This document shows positions 32,148 to 41,250 of a DNA stretch of 64,000 nucleotides, one piece after another. Numbering within the stretch: the first letter of the stretch is position 1; each line of letters begins with the position of its first letter. Source of the DNA: an uncultured bacterium (GTDB lineage: Bacteria > Elusimicrobiota > Elusimicrobia > Elusimicrobiales > Elusimicrobiaceae); the NCBI GenBank assembly GCA_949291365.1, contig CASEVJ010000007.1, positions 106,196-170,195 of the forward strand, given 5' to 3'. The notes under the pieces were generated by a model, which did not search any database, was not told the DNA's origin, and was given only the letters and a program-made list of their open reading frames with translations. Both the position numbers and the translations under genes were made by a program.

Positions 32148-32983
32148 TTGGCGAATTTTTAAGCTACGGTTTTGTACAGCGCGGCCTGCTGGCAGGATCT
32201 TTGGTGGCGGTGGTGTGTGCATTGCTGGGGGTGTTTTTGGTACTCAAACGCCTTTCACTGATAGGAGATGGGCTCAGCCACGTGTGTCTGACGGGGGTGG
32301 CGCTGGGATTACTCACGCAGACCAGCCCGGTGTATATGTCTATCCCAGTGGTGCTGGCGGCCTCGCTGGGAGTGCTGAAAATCATGGAGAAAGTCAAAAT
32401 CTATGGCGACGCCGCCATCGGCATTGTCAGCGCGGCGGGGCTGGCGTTGGGCATTTTGATTACGGCACTGGCGGGCGGATTTAATGCCGATTTATTTGGT
32501 TTTTTGTTTGGCAGTATTTTAACGGTAGATAAAACGGAAGTGTTTTTGTGTGCCGCGCTGTTGTGTGCGCTGCTGCTGTTTTTACTGTTTTTCTACCGGG
32601 ATTTGGTGGCGGCCAGCTTTGATGAGGCCTTCGCCTGTACGCGTGGGATAAGTGTGAAGCGCTTAAATGCGGCGTTGATTGTGTTTACTTCGGTGGCAGT
32701 GGTACTGGCATTTAAAGTGGTGGGAATATTTTTAATCTCCGCGCTGATTATTTTGCCACCGGTGTCTGCGTTGCTGCTTTCGCGCACGTTTAAGCAGGTG
32801 CTGTGGCTTTCCTGCGGATTGGCTTTAGCCAGCGTGTGGAGCGGGGTGTATTTGTCTTTTGTGTTTAACATTCCCTCTGGCGCGACGATTATTTTGATTA
32901 ATTTGCTGTTTTTAGCAGGGGCTTTTGTGTGCTCGCGATTAGGGCGCGGATACACTAAAAAAGGGAAAAAATATGCTGATTAA
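32144..32983 (+). CDS. Metal ABC transporter permease (ZnuB/MntC type)
   Basis: 279 residues with eight or nine membrane helices, the family's usual size. The opening FVQRGLLAGSLVAVVCALLG, the segment LIGDGLSHVCLTGVALG and the later ALIVFTSVAVVLAFKVVG followed by LISALIILPPVSALLL are typical of the ABC-3 permeases that carry zinc, manganese or iron. It is translationally coupled to the ATPase by an ATGA overlap, and its own stop overlaps the nth start by 11 bases, giving a four-gene transcript. Confidence 0.93.
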   Translation: MIGEFLSYGFVQRGLLAGSLVAVVCALLGVFLVLKRLSLIGDGLSHVCLTGVALGLLTQTSPVYMSIPVVLAASLGVLKIMEKVKIYGDAAIGIVSAAGLALGILITALAGGFNADLFGFLFGSILTVDKTEVFLCAALLCALLLFLLFFYRDLVAASFDEAFACTRGISVKRLNAALIVFTSVAVVLAFKVVGIFLISALIILPPVSALLLSRTFKQVLWLSCGLALASVWSGVYLSFVFNIPSGATIILINLLFLAGAFVCSRLGRGYTKKGKKYAD

Positions 32984-33644
32984 AAAGGCGGACTTGCCCG
33001 CCGTATTGGCGGAGCTGAAAAAATTATATCCCAAGGTCATTATTCCTTTAAAGCATAAAAATGCCTGGGAGTTGCTGATGGCGGTCATTTTATCTGCCCA
33101 ATGTACCGATGAACGTGTGAATCAGATTACCCCGCATTTATTTACAAAATACCCTACCCCGCAGGCACTGGCTACGGCGGATATCAAGGAGGTGGAGCAA
33201 ATTATTCACTCTGCCGGCTTTTATCACAGCAAGGCGCTTTCTTTAATCGCGAGCTCTAAACGCATTTGTGAGGTCTACGGGGGGCAGGTACCCCAAAGCA
33301 TGAAAGAACTTTTGACCTTGCGCGGAGTGGCACGCAAAACCGCCAATGTACTGCTGGGAGATTTTTTTGGCACGCCGGAAGGTATTGTGGTGGATACACA
33401 CGTCAAACGTCTCTCTTTCCGGCTGGGATTCACCAAACAGACCGACCCGGTCAAAATAGAACAAGACCTGATGAAATTAATTCCACGTGAGCGCTGGCAG
33501 TGGATAGGGATTGCCCTTATTTTGCATGGGCGAAGTATCTGCCCGGCGCGCAAACCTTTATGCAGCAAGTGCTCACTCTCTCCGTGGTGCCCCAAAAATG
33601 GAGTAACACAAAAAAATAGTAAGTCCGCTGGTTATTCCCGTTAA
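32973..33644 (+). CDS. nth: Endonuclease III
   Basis: 223 residues. A DNA glycosylase/AP lyase that removes oxidised pyrimidines. The helix-hairpin-helix LTLRGVARKTANVLLGDF contains the catalytic Lys, and the catalytic Asp is in IVVDTHVKRLSFRLG. The C-terminal iron-sulfur loop CPARKPLCSKCSLSPWC has the exact C-x6-C-x2-C-x5-C spacing for the [4Fe-4S] cluster. Length equals the family norm plus a short tail. It rides at the end of the metal-importer operon (11-base overlap), an arrangement that probably reflects transcription rather than shared function. Confidence 0.97.
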   Translation: MLIKKADLPAVLAELKKLYPKVIIPLKHKNAWELLMAVILSAQCTDERVNQITPHLFTKYPTPQALATADIKEVEQIIHSAGFYHSKALSLIASSKRICEVYGGQVPQSMKELLTLRGVARKTANVLLGDFFGTPEGIVVDTHVKRLSFRLGFTKQTDPVKIEQDLMKLIPRERWQWIGIALILHGRSICPARKPLCSKCSLSPWCPKNGVTQKNSKSAGYSR

Positions 33645-33665
33645 ACAAAAATAGCAGACTTTATA

Positions 33666-33697
33666 AACCCTTGCCTTTAGCGCAGGGGTTTTTTTTT
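33666..33697 (+). terminator. Terminator of the metal importer-nth operon
   Basis: AACCCTTGC (33666-33674) pairs, with one G-U, with GCAGGGGTT (33682-33690), followed by a run of nine T. Confidence 0.92.
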
Positions 33698-33813
33698 ACG
33701 CGCGATGAGCCCAGTTGAAAAACATCCTCTTGCAGACCGTAAGTGCAAAAAACGCGGGCTGGCTTTAGAGGTGCTCCTTGACTGTTCATAAATCCCGGCG
33801 GCATATCGGCCGC

Positions 33814-34040
33814 GAAAGATATCTACGGCGGTTTCGGCAGGATTTAGTTGGCGGCGTGTAGGCCGCGTTGCGCTTGGTACTCGGAAGATATTTATGGAGA
33901 GTGCGGAAAAATTTAGCTGGTGGCGTAAAATATTTGTACCTGGTGCGGCAAAAGTTTAACCGACGGTGTGCAAAAGCCGTGTTGCGCTTGGTATTAGGAA
34001 GGGCGGGCGTGATAGTATGTAGCTGGCGGCGTTGGTTTTA
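33814..34040. repeat. Degenerate tandem repeat, three to four units of about 60-70 bases
   Basis: Units recur in one orientation. GAAAGATATCTACGG (33814) and GGAAGATATTTATGG (33883) open units 69 bases apart. TTTAGTTGGCGGCGTG (33843), TTTAGCTGGTGGCGT (33912), TTTAACCGACGGTGTG (33955) and GTAGCTGGCGGCGTT (34020) mark four copies of the middle. GTTGCGCTTGGTACTCGGAAG (33868) and GTTGCGCTTGGTATTAGGAAG (33981) end two of them. No open frame spans the array. The rest of the nth to oadB gap holds only terminators. Confidence 0.6.
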
Positions 34041-34065
34041 AAGTTGGCGGCTTAAATAGACATAA

Positions 34066-34096
34066 AAAACCCCGCTCCAAAGAGCGGGGTTTTTGT
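34066..34096. terminator. Terminator of the decarboxylase operon
   Basis: Perfect 11-base stem AAACCCCGCTC / GAGCGGGGTTT around CAAA with T-runs on both sides. It lies 14 bases beyond the stop of the minus-strand beta subunit gene. Confidence 0.93.
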
Positions 34097-34109
34097 TTCA
34101 AAAAGACAG

Positions 34110-35264
34110 CTATTTGAGCAGGGCCAACAGTACGCCCGCAGCCACTGCACTGCCGATCACGCCGGCCACATTGGGGCCCATAGCGTGCATGAGCAGGTAG
34201 TTGTTTTTATCATACTGCAAGCCGATTTTGTTGGATACGCGCGCCGCCATGGGCACGGCGGACACACCGGCAGAGCCGATAAGCGGGTTGATTTTTTCTT
34301 TGCTGAACACGTTCATCAGTTTAGCCAACAATACGCCGGAGGCCGTGGCAATAGAGAACGCGATAACGCCCAAGAGCAGAATGCCCAGCGTTTCGGTTTT
34401 GAGGAACTGCTCGGCAGAGAGTTTGGAGCCCACCGACAGACCCAGCAGAATGGTCACAATGTTGCAGAAGTCGTTTTGCAGGGTTTTGGACAAGCGTTCC
34501 GCCACGCCGGACTCTTTAATCAAGTTGCCAAAAGACAACGCGCCAATTAACGGAGCGGCATCGGGCAACAGGAGCGCGCACAGCAGCAAAAGCACGATGG
34601 GGAACAAAATCTTCTCGCGTTTGGACACGGGGCGAAGTTGTTTCATCACGATTTTGCGCTCTTGTTCGGTGGTCAGCAGTTTCATAATGGGCGGCTGAAT
34701 GATAGGCACCAGCGCCATATACGAATAGGCCGCCACGGCAATAGCGCCCAACAACTGCGGCGCCAAACGGCTGGTGAGGAAAATAGCCGTCGGGCCGTCC
34801 GCCCCGCCGATAATGCCGATAGAGGCCGCTTCCTTAAGCCCAAAGGCAAAGGGCGTCGCGTCGCCAATGTGAATGTAGGACAAGCCGATAGCGCCAATGA
34901 GCGTGGCAAAAATACCAAACTGCGCCGCCCCGCCCAAGAGGGCCATTTTCGGGTTGGCGATGAGCGGGCCAAAGTCCGTCATCGCACCTACAGACATAAA
35001 GATAAACAGCGGGAACAAGCCCGTCTGAATACCGAAGTTATAGACAATGCCCAAAAATCCCGTCGGGCCGGCAATGCCGGCCAGCGGGATATTGGACAAA
35101 AGACCGCCAAAGGCGATAGGTACCAACAGCAGCGGCTCAAACTGTTTTTTAATACCCAGCCACAGCAGGAACAAGCAGACACACATCATGACCAGCTGCT
35201 GCCAGGTAATGGAGTTGACCGCCGTGGTTTGCCAGATTTGGTTTAATGCTTGCAAAATATCCAT
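34110..35264 (-). CDS. oadB: Sodium-pumping decarboxylase, beta subunit (membrane)
   Basis: 384 residues, nine or more membrane helices. The beta subunit of oxaloacetate/methylmalonyl-CoA/glutaconyl-CoA decarboxylases takes carboxybiotin, releases CO2 and exports two sodium ions. The key region [20 protein letters not shown] holds the essential Asp, and [18 protein letters not shown] and [18 protein letters not shown] are the other conserved segments. It follows the alpha subunit after 11 bases. Substrate identity is set by the alpha subunit, which here is of the oxaloacetate/pyruvate type. Confidence 0.95.
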   Translation of the reverse strand: MDILQALNQIWQTTAVNSITWQQLVMMCVCLFLLWLGIKKQFEPLLLVPIAFGGLLSNIPLAGIAGPTGFLGIVYNFGIQTGLFPLFIFMSVGAMTDFGPLIANPKMALLGGAAQFGIFATLIGAIGLSYIHIGDATPFAFGLKEAASIGIIGGADGPTAIFLTSRLAPQLLGAIAVAAYSYMALVPIIQPPIMKLLTTEQERKIVMKQLRPVSKREKILFPIVLLLLCALLLPDAAPLIGALSFGNLIKESGVAERLSKTLQNDFCNIVTILLGLSVGSKLSAEQFLKTETLGILLLGVIAFSIATASGVLLAKLMNVFSKEKINPLIGSAGVSAVPMAARVSNKIGLQYDKNNYLLMHAMGPNVAGVIGSAVAAGVLLALLK

Positions 35265-35275
35265 GGGGTCGCCTC

Positions 35276-37066
35276 TTATTTAATTTCAGCCAACGGATGA
35301 CCGGTTTGCACCTGGTCGCCTTGTTTGACAAGCAGGTGAATGGTGCCCGCGGCAGGCGCGCTGATGACGGTTTCCATTTTCATGGCTTCCAGCACCAGCA
35401 CTTCCTGGCCTTCAGAAACGGTGTCACCGTCTTTTACGCTAATGCGCAGCACTGCACCCGGCAAAGGAGAGTTAAGCGTTGTGCCCGCGCCAGCGGCTGC
35501 GGAGGTCGGTTTGGCCGCGGCGGCTTTGCCGTCAGAGGCGCCTACGCCAATGTTGTAGCGTTTGCCGTTGACTACGGCCACGGAGTCGCTTTCAAAAGAC
35601 ACTTCGTACGCTTTGCCGTCTACGGTTACTTTGCAGGCGTTGCCGGACACTTTTGGCGTTACTTTGCGCACGCCGTTTACTTTGCCTTCGCCTTTCAAAT
35701 AGATTAAGCCCTTGTCGCCGCAGGTAGCCACGATGAACACGTTTTCCTCGGTGGTGGGCAGGCCGGCCGCTTCCAGTTTTTCTTTGGCGGGTTTGAGGCC
35801 TTTTTTCGGGTTGGCGTCGTTGATTTCAAGCGGGGTTTTCTTGGTGGGTTCCAGGCCCAGCTGCTGGCTGGCTTCTTTGACCACTTGCGGGTCCGGTTCC
35901 ACCGGGGTTTTGCCGAAGTAGCCCAGCACCATTTTGCCGTAGCCGTCGGTAATTTTCTTCCAGGGGCCGAACATTACGTTGCTGTAGGCCTGCTGGAAGT
36001 AGAACTGGGACACCGGGGTAACGGATGTGCCGAAACCGCCCAATTTCACGCATTCGCCCATGGCTTTGACCACTTCGGGGAATTTGTCAAAGGTGCCGTT
36101 GTCGCGCATCATTTGCGTGTTGGCGGTCAAAGCGCCGCCCGGCAGCGGGGAGAACGGAATAATCGGGTTGACTTTGGTGGCTTCAGGCGGCAGGAAATAA
36201 TCTTTCATACAGTCCTGGAACACGTTTTCCGCTTCCTGGATTTTCTTGGGGTCAATGTCTAAAGTGTATTCGCTGCCGCGCAAGGCGTGCCACATCGTCA
36301 AGATATCGGGCTGGCAGGTGCCGCCGGAAACGGGCTGCATAGACAAGTCCAAAGAGTCGGCGCCGTTTTCAATGGCGGCCAAGCAGCAGGCAATGGAGTT
36401 GCCCGCCGTTTCGTGCGTGTGGAATACGATTTTGGTACCTTTGGGCAGCAGTTTGCGCGCCATGGCCATGGTTTTACCCACGGTAACCGGGGTGGAGGTG
36501 CCGGAAGCGTCTTTAAAGCAGACGGAATCAAACGGCACGCCGGAATCTAAAATGGAGCGCAACACTTTTTCGTAGAAAATTTCATTGTGGATTTTGCCAG
36601 TGGTGTCCCAGCCGGGGGCCAAAGACATCATGGACACGCACACTTCGTGTTTAAGCCCCGCTTCGGCAATGCATTTGCCGGAGTAGATGAGGTTGTTTAC
36701 GTCGTTTAACGCGTCAAAGTTGCGAATGGTGGTGGTGCCGTGTTTTTTAAACAGCTGGGCGTGGGCTTTGATAACGTCAGAGGACTGGCTTTCCAAGCCC
36801 ACCACGTTTACGCCGCGGGCCAAGGTCTGCAGATTGGCGTCGGGACCGGCCGTTTTGCGGAATGTGTCCATCATGTCAAAGGCGTTTTCATTGCAATAGA
36901 AGAACAACGCCTGAAAGCGCGCGCCGCCGCCAAATTCCATGTGGTTGATACCGGCATGTTTGGCCGCTTCTACAGCGGGCATAAAGTCTTTGGTTAGTAC
37001 GCGCGCACCATAAACGGACTGAAAGCCGTCACGAAACGCGGTGAGCATAAAGTTTATTTTTTTCAT
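35276..37066 (-). CDS. oadA: Oxaloacetate decarboxylase alpha / pyruvate carboxylase subunit B-type protein
   Basis: 596 residues. The N-terminal carboxyltransferase TIM barrel begins [19 protein letters not shown], with the catalytic Lys in [12 protein letters not shown] and the metal His pair in [12 protein letters not shown]. The conserved CT-C domain follows from about 300. After a Pro/Ala linker the C-terminal biotinyl domain carries the biotin Lys563 in [11 protein letters not shown]. It transfers carboxyl from oxaloacetate to biotin for the sodium pump OadB. The related pyruvate carboxylase subunit B is similar in sequence, but linkage with oadB and oadG favours the decarboxylase. The start has AGAGGGATAAA upstream. 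Confidence 0.93.
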   Translation of the reverse strand: MKKINFMLTAFRDGFQSVYGARVLTKDFMPAVEAAKHAGINHMEFGGGARFQALFFYCNENAFDMMDTFRKTAGPDANLQTLARGVNVVGLESQSSDVIKAHAQLFKKHGTTTIRNFDALNDVNNLIYSGKCIAEAGLKHEVCVSMMSLAPGWDTTGKIHNEIFYEKVLRSILDSGVPFDSVCFKDASGTSTPVTVGKTMAMARKLLPKGTKIVFHTHETAGNSIACCLAAIENGADSLDLSMQPVSGGTCQPDILTMWHALRGSEYTLDIDPKKIQEAENVFQDCMKDYFLPPEATKVNPIIPFSPLPGGALTANTQMMRDNGTFDKFPEVVKAMGECVKLGGFGTSVTPVSQFYFQQAYSNVMFGPWKKITDGYGKMVLGYFGKTPVEPDPQVVKEASQQLGLEPTKKTPLEINDANPKKGLKPAKEKLEAAGLPTTEENVFIVATCGDKGLIYLKGEGKVNGVRKVTPKVSGNACKVTVDGKAYEVSFESDSVAVVNGKRYNIGVGASDGKAAAAKPTSAAAGAGTTLNSPLPGAVLRISVKDGDTVSEGQEVLVLEAMKMETVISAPAAGTIHLLVKQGDQVQTGHPLAEIK

Positions 37067-37085
37067 TTTATCCCTCTAAATTAAG

Positions 37086-37319
37086 TTATTTGCTTTGAAA
37101 TCTTTTGGCTGTTGCAATGGCAATAGCTATCAAGCTATTGTCTGCAGCGGCAGCAGCTGCCGGCTGGGCCACGGTTTGGGGAAAATATTTTTCCAGTACC
37201 TTCACCAGCCATGCCAATACATGCATCATTCCCACCATAATGATGAGAAACACAAACACAATCAGCATACCGATGATGGTGATTACGACACTTTGCATAA
37301 TCAAGCTTTCTGCGCTCAT
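37086..37319 (-). CDS. oadG: Sodium-pumping decarboxylase, gamma subunit
   Basis: 77 residues: one membrane helix (SVVITIIGMLIVFVFLIIMV) followed by a cytoplasmic Ala/Pro linker and a short C-terminal part. This is the size and layout of OadG, which joins alpha and beta subunits and binds zinc in some species. The C-terminal motif SLIAIAIATAKRFQSK is like the end of other gamma subunits. It overlaps birA by ATGA upstream and precedes oadA by 19 bases. Confidence 0.88.
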   Translation of the reverse strand: MSAESLIMQSVVITIIGMLIVFVFLIIMVGMMHVLAWLVKVLEKYFPQTVAQPAAAAAADNSLIAIAIATAKRFQSK

Positions 37320-38017
37320 ACCATCATATCTCCTATTGATATTTCCGCCGGGCCTTTTGGCGTTTGCAACACCAAAAGCCCGTCTTGGGAAATGGTTTCT
37401 ACTGTTCCTTTAGCGTCCCGCGCGCCGTTTTTAATCTGCACGGCTTTGCCAATATAGGGAAAGCGTTGCAGATAGGCGTCGCGTATCGCTGAAAATCCAT
37501 TTGTAAGCACCTGGTCGTATTCTTCAAAAAAAAGCCGCAACACCAAATCCAGCACATGTTGCGGCGTAGAAGAAATACCCAGCATTTTTAAAGATACGGC
37601 GGGCTGGCCCACCTCCAGAGTGTTTTGTAGCACATTGATTCCCACCCCGATAATCAAGGCCTGCGGGCCTGCGGCCCCGGCTACGGCTTCGCTGAGCATG
37701 CCGCAGATTTTTTTGCCGTCGGCATACACATCGTTGGGCCATTTGATAAAAGCATTTGCCCCCAGTGCCTGCAGGGCTTTGCAGACAGAAAGGGCCATTA
37801 GTTGGGTTAAATTGGGCAAATGGTTTAAGTGGCTGTTTTTAAGGATAAGCGAAAAATAGAGACCGCCCTTGTCAGAGATAAATTTCCGCTCCATACGTCC
37901 GCGGCCGGCGGTTTGGATTCGTGCCACAATAACAGTTTTATCCGCTAAATCTGCACAATGATTTTTAGCGTAGGTATTGGTAGAGTCCAACTGCTTAAAG
38001 CGGATAATCTGCTGCAT
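37316..38017 (-). CDS. birA: Biotin--protein ligase (no DNA-binding domain)
   Basis: 233 residues. The enzyme makes biotinyl-AMP and attaches biotin to the Lys of acceptor domains. The N-terminus QQIIRFKQLDSTNTYAK, the adenylate loop QTAGRGRMERKFISDKGGLY, and KWPNDVYADGKKICGMLSE are the family motifs. No helix-turn-helix domain precedes the catalytic core, so it cannot be a repressor like E. coli BirA. It leads the operon and overlaps oadG, so it is made together with its main substrate, the biotinyl domain of OadA. Its start lacks a ribosome site, and a -10 element sits six bases upstream. Confidence 0.95.
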   Translation of the reverse strand: MQQIIRFKQLDSTNTYAKNHCADLADKTVIVARIQTAGRGRMERKFISDKGGLYFSLILKNSHLNHLPNLTQLMALSVCKALQALGANAFIKWPNDVYADGKKICGMLSEAVAGAAGPQALIIGVGINVLQNTLEVGQPAVSLKMLGISSTPQHVLDLVLRLFFEEYDQVLTNGFSAIRDAYLQRFPYIGKAVQIKNGARDAKGTVETISQDGLLVLQTPKGPAEISIGDMMV

Positions 38018-38023
38018 ATCTTT

Positions 38024-38032
38024 ATTTTATCA
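38024..38032 (-). promoter_or_regulatory. Extended -10 predicted to give a leaderless birA-oad mRNA
   Basis: TG-A-TAAAAT on the minus strand, with only AAAGAT between it and the birA ATG at 38017. No Shine-Dalgarno sequence is present. Confidence 0.5.
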
Positions 38033-38189
38033 AATTAAGAAGGAAAAAGGCCTTACGTTCCTGTACGCGTGCGGCTGGAGAGACAAAGGGGGCTTTTGCA
38101 AGGGGTATTTTTGTGCGGCTGCCCGAAGCCAAGAAAGCAGCACCTGTACGCGGAAACCCGGCTCCAAGGCGGGCGCAAAATAAGCTCCG

Positions 38190-39116
38190 TCAGCGGGTGC
38201 GCCGTGCGGCAAACAAAATAGCGGCTACCATGCTGGAGGGGTCGGCTTTGTTTTGGCCGGCGATGTCAAAGGCCGTGCCGTGCGTGGGGGACGTGCGTAA
38301 AAAATCCAGCCCGGCCGTAATATGTACAATGGGCTCTTCTGCCGCTAGCTTCAGCCCCAAAAGCGCCTGGTCGTGGTACATGCACAAAATGCCGTCAAAA
38401 TTGCCGCGCGCATGGGCCAGCCACAAGCTGTCCACCGGGTAAGGGCCTTCGGCCCGTATCCCGCGGGTGCACAGGGCATTTAGCGCGGGGATAATGATGC
38501 GGGATTCTTCGTTGCCAAAGCGTCCGTTGTCTCCCCCGTGCGGGTTTAGGGTGCACAGCGCAATATGGGGCTTTTTTATACCCAGTGTGCGCAGGGCCTG
38601 GGCAAAATCTTCTCCGGCGCGTACAATGCGGGCCTTGGTAAGCACTTTGTGCAAATCTTTAATGGCAAAATGTTCGCTGACCAGCCCGCAGCGCACCGGC
38701 CCGCTGACAAACATCATCAGTGCGGTTTTGCCATAGTGTGCGCGCAAAAATTCAGTATGTCCGGTGTAGGGCACTTTGGCTTTGGCCCAGCTTTGCTTGG
38801 ATATCGGGGCGGTAACAACTGCGCAGTCTGCTTGCCGGGCCGCCATGGCACAGGCCAGCCGCAGGGCGGCAAAAGAGATTTCGCCTCCCCAGGCGCTGGG
38901 AATGGGCGTTTTGGGTTTGGACTGCAGGGATTGGATAACTAGCAGCGGGGCCAAATCCGGCGTATAGCCGGCGGCAGACAAACTTTCCGGCTCTCCGATA
39001 AGCACCGGGCGACAGGCCGCCTGCACACGCGGGTTTTGCAGGGCTTTGACGGTTACTTCCGGCCCTATACCCAGCGGTTCCCCGGCGGTAATAAGCAAAA
39101 TAGGTTTTTTGTTCAT
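38190..39116 (-). CDS. pdxA: 4-hydroxythreonine-4-phosphate dehydrogenase
   Basis: 308 residues. PdxA oxidises 4-phosphohydroxy-threonine in the DXP-dependent vitamin B6 pathway. The N-terminus LITAGEPLGIGPEVTVKAL, the metal-ligand segments YTGHTEFLRAHYG and CTLNPHGGDNGRFGNEE, and MYHDQALLGLKL with LDFLRTSPTHGTAFDIAGQ are all present. It lies between the parvulin operon and the birA operon (172-base gap downstream with no visible feature). Its ATG comes five bases after the terminator stem-and-T-run of the parvulin gene, and no clear ribosome site is seen. Confidence 0.95.
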   Translation of the reverse strand: MNKKPILLITAGEPLGIGPEVTVKALQNPRVQAACRPVLIGEPESLSAAGYTPDLAPLLVIQSLQSKPKTPIPSAWGGEISFAALRLACAMAARQADCAVVTAPISKQSWAKAKVPYTGHTEFLRAHYGKTALMMFVSGPVRCGLVSEHFAIKDLHKVLTKARIVRAGEDFAQALRTLGIKKPHIALCTLNPHGGDNGRFGNEESRIIIPALNALCTRGIRAEGPYPVDSLWLAHARGNFDGILCMYHDQALLGLKLAAEEPIVHITAGLDFLRTSPTHGTAFDIAGQNKADPSSMVAAILFAARRTR

Positions 39117-39120
39117 ATAT

Positions 39121-39153
39121 AAAAAGGCGGCTCCCGTTTATGCGGGCGCCGCC
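39121..39153 (-). terminator. Terminator after the parvulin genes
   Basis: GGCGGC (39148-39153 side) pairs with GCCGCC across an inner CCCG/CGGG; on the minus strand the stem is followed by TTTTTA and, five bases on, the pdxA start. Confidence 0.85.
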
Positions 39154-39170
39154 TGATAAGCAAAAACTAC

Positions 39171-40418
39171 TTATTTTTTGGCGCCGTCTTTGTCCGCTTT
39201 GGCTTCGGCTTTTTCTTCTTGGGCAGCTTCTTTCTTTTCGTCTTTGGCTGCTTTATCGGCCTCTTTTTTGGCTTCTTCCGCGGCGCGTTTGGCTGCTTCT
39301 TCTTCTATTTTGGCGTCTACTTCAAAAGTTTTGGTTACTTTGATGTCGGCTTTGTCGGCCAGTCCGTTTACATATTCCGCCAGCGCAGTTTGGATTTTCT
39401 GCTGGGCGACGTATTGGGCCAAATCTTGGGCGATGTCGTCATAACCAATTTCTCGTTCGGCCCGTTTTTCTTTAACTTTGATAATGTGCCAGCCGATGTC
39501 GCTTTTGATAGGTTGGCTTATTTTGCCCACCGCTAAAGAGAAGGCCTGCTTGTCTATTTCTTTGGGGGCAATGCCTTTGATTAAAATCATGTCCCCGCCG
39601 CTGGCCAGTGCGGCTTTGTCTTCGGTATATTTTTTTACCGCGGCGGAAAAGTCCATTCCGCCGTCCAATTCTTTTTTAATCTGTTTGGCCAGTTCTTCTT
39701 TTTTCTTGGCATCTTCTTCAGACGTGTCCGGGGTGACGGCTAAATAAATATGACCGATGCGCACCTGTTCAGCGGAGAGCTGTGTGAGCTTGGCCGCAAT
39801 CAGCTGCGCTTCTCGCAGTTTGAGGGGGTCTTCTTTTTCCAGTTTTTTAAGCGTTTTGGTTTTGTCTTTCATGACCGCTTCCACATTGGCGTAGAGGGCT
39901 TTGACGTCGGCTTCTTCCACGGGTTTGACGGTGGACTGGATTTGCGCTTCCATCAGTTTTTTGACGGCGATGTCTTTTTTGATTTTTTCCTTATAAGATT
40001 TCAGCGTCATGTGCTGTTTTTTCAGCGCTTCGTTAAAGCGTTTGTCGGCCCCTTTGGGGTCTTGCTTGCCGTTTTCGTCTACGATAAAGCGGGTCTTGAT
40101 TTCATTAATGCCTTCGTCCACTTCCGAATCCTTGACCGTAATTTTAGCTTCGTCGGCAGCTTGGTACAAAAGCTCTTTGGAGATGAGTTCTTTAAGCACT
40201 TCTTTGCCCAAAAAATCTTTGGCATAGGGCTGTTCCAAAAATTGCGGCGCGGCGGCCTGATACTGCTCCAGTACCCCTTCGTAATAACTGTCGTAATCGG
40301 AAGAGAGCACCGGCTTTCCGTTTACGGTTGCGACGGAGGATTCCATCACTTTCCCCTGGGCGCCTGCCGCCAAGCATAGAGCCAGCGCAGGCAATAAAAT
40401 TTTATTCATCTTGTTCAT
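39171..40418 (-). CDS. Periplasmic parvulin-type peptidyl-prolyl isomerase (SurA/PrsA-like)
   Basis: 415 residues with signal peptide NKILLPALALCLAAGAQG. A SurA-like N-terminal chaperone domain (SSVATVNGKPVLSSDYDSYY ... LLYQAADEAKITVKDSEVDE) is followed by one rotamase domain: VRIGHIYLAVTPDTSEE, MDFSAAVKKYTEDKAALASG and AFSLAVGKISQPIKSDIGWH with IIKVKEKR. The last 60 residues are a highly charged Glu/Lys/Ala helix not seen in standard SurA. It should help outer-membrane or secreted proteins fold in the periplasm. The start at 40418 is preceded by AAGGTGG and overlaps the upstream lipoprotein gene by 17 bases. Confidence 0.9.
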   Translation of the reverse strand: MNKMNKILLPALALCLAAGAQGKVMESSVATVNGKPVLSSDYDSYYEGVLEQYQAAAPQFLEQPYAKDFLGKEVLKELISKELLYQAADEAKITVKDSEVDEGINEIKTRFIVDENGKQDPKGADKRFNEALKKQHMTLKSYKEKIKKDIAVKKLMEAQIQSTVKPVEEADVKALYANVEAVMKDKTKTLKKLEKEDPLKLREAQLIAAKLTQLSAEQVRIGHIYLAVTPDTSEEDAKKKEELAKQIKKELDGGMDFSAAVKKYTEDKAALASGGDMILIKGIAPKEIDKQAFSLAVGKISQPIKSDIGWHIIKVKEKRAEREIGYDDIAQDLAQYVAQQKIQTALAEYVNGLADKADIKVTKTFEVDAKIEEEAAKRAAEEAKKEADKAAKDEKKEAAQEEKAEAKADKDGAKK

Positions 40419-41247
40419 AAATAACCACCTTATATTTATTTTGCAAAGCGTTCAGAGCTGCATCTTCTTTTTGTTTTTCCAAAATGGCGCGGATACGCGG
40501 GGCGGCGTCTTTTAAGGAGAGGCGGCGTTCTCGCGTCTTCATTATTATATGAAATCCCTGGGCTGTTTTGACAAACCCCTGCACGGAACCGGTGGGAGAA
40601 TTGGCAGCGATGACTTCCAATTCCGGGATAAATTCCCCGGGCATAAACGTAATTTCCTGTCCCTTGCTCTGCTCCGGTGCTTTGGAGTATTGGTGCTCTA
40701 ATTCTTTCCAGCGGCTTTTGGAGCGTTTGAGCTCCCGCCAAACCGCATCTGCCGTTTCGGCGTCGGGGATAATCAGTTGCTTAATGGTCATTTCGTAGGG
40801 ATATTTGTCGTAATAGGCGGCAATTTCTTCGTCCGTGACGCTTAAAATGCCTTTTTCCGCCATGCTTTCCTGCCACAGACGGCCCAAAAGCAGGGTGGCG
40901 TATTCGTTGTAAATGTCTCTTAACTGGGAGCGTTTATCTTCCAGGGCGGTTAAATAGACGTCTGATTGGTCTATTTTTTCATCTTGGGCGTCCAAAGCGA
41001 TTAATTGTTCGCGCACCAGCAGCTGAATAAAATTTCTTCTGCCCACCGCGGTTTGGGCAAAATCCTGGTCTTCTTTGGACAGCACGGAGAGGCGGTCGTC
41101 GAGTTGTTTTTGCGTAATAACGACAGGGCCCACCTGCGCAACAATGGTTTCTGCGGTGTCATCTTGTGAAGACAAATCCTGCGGCTGGGATTTGTGGCAG
41201 CTGCAAAACAAAACGGGCACTAGAAGAAAAAGGAAAAAACATTTCAT
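40402..41247 (-). CDS. Second parvulin-type isomerase, probable lipoprotein
   Basis: 281 residues. Signal sequence KCFFLFLLVPVLFCSCHKS ends in a plausible lipobox (FCSC), so it may be a PrsA-like lipoprotein. A SurA-like N-terminal segment (VGPVVITQKQLDDRLSVLSK; VGRRNFIQLLVREQLIALDA) leads to a rotamase domain with YEMTIKQLIIPDAETADAVW, WKELEHQYSKAPEQSKGQEI and VQGFVKTAQGFHIIMKTRE. It is co-transcribed with the next parvulin gene. A -10 element seven bases before the ATG and no ribosome site suggest a leaderless message. Confidence 0.85.
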   Translation of the reverse strand: MKCFFLFLLVPVLFCSCHKSQPQDLSSQDDTAETIVAQVGPVVITQKQLDDRLSVLSKEDQDFAQTAVGRRNFIQLLVREQLIALDAQDEKIDQSDVYLTALEDKRSQLRDIYNEYATLLLGRLWQESMAEKGILSVTDEEIAAYYDKYPYEMTIKQLIIPDAETADAVWRELKRSKSRWKELEHQYSKAPEQSKGQEITFMPGEFIPELEVIAANSPTGSVQGFVKTAQGFHIIMKTRERRLSLKDAAPRIRAILEKQKEDAALNALQNKYKVVIYEQDE

Positions 41248-41250
41248 ATC

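Noticed and set aside
33814..34040. CRISPR array
   Set aside because: Repeats are long, diverged and not separated by unique spacers of constant length; no cas gene is near.
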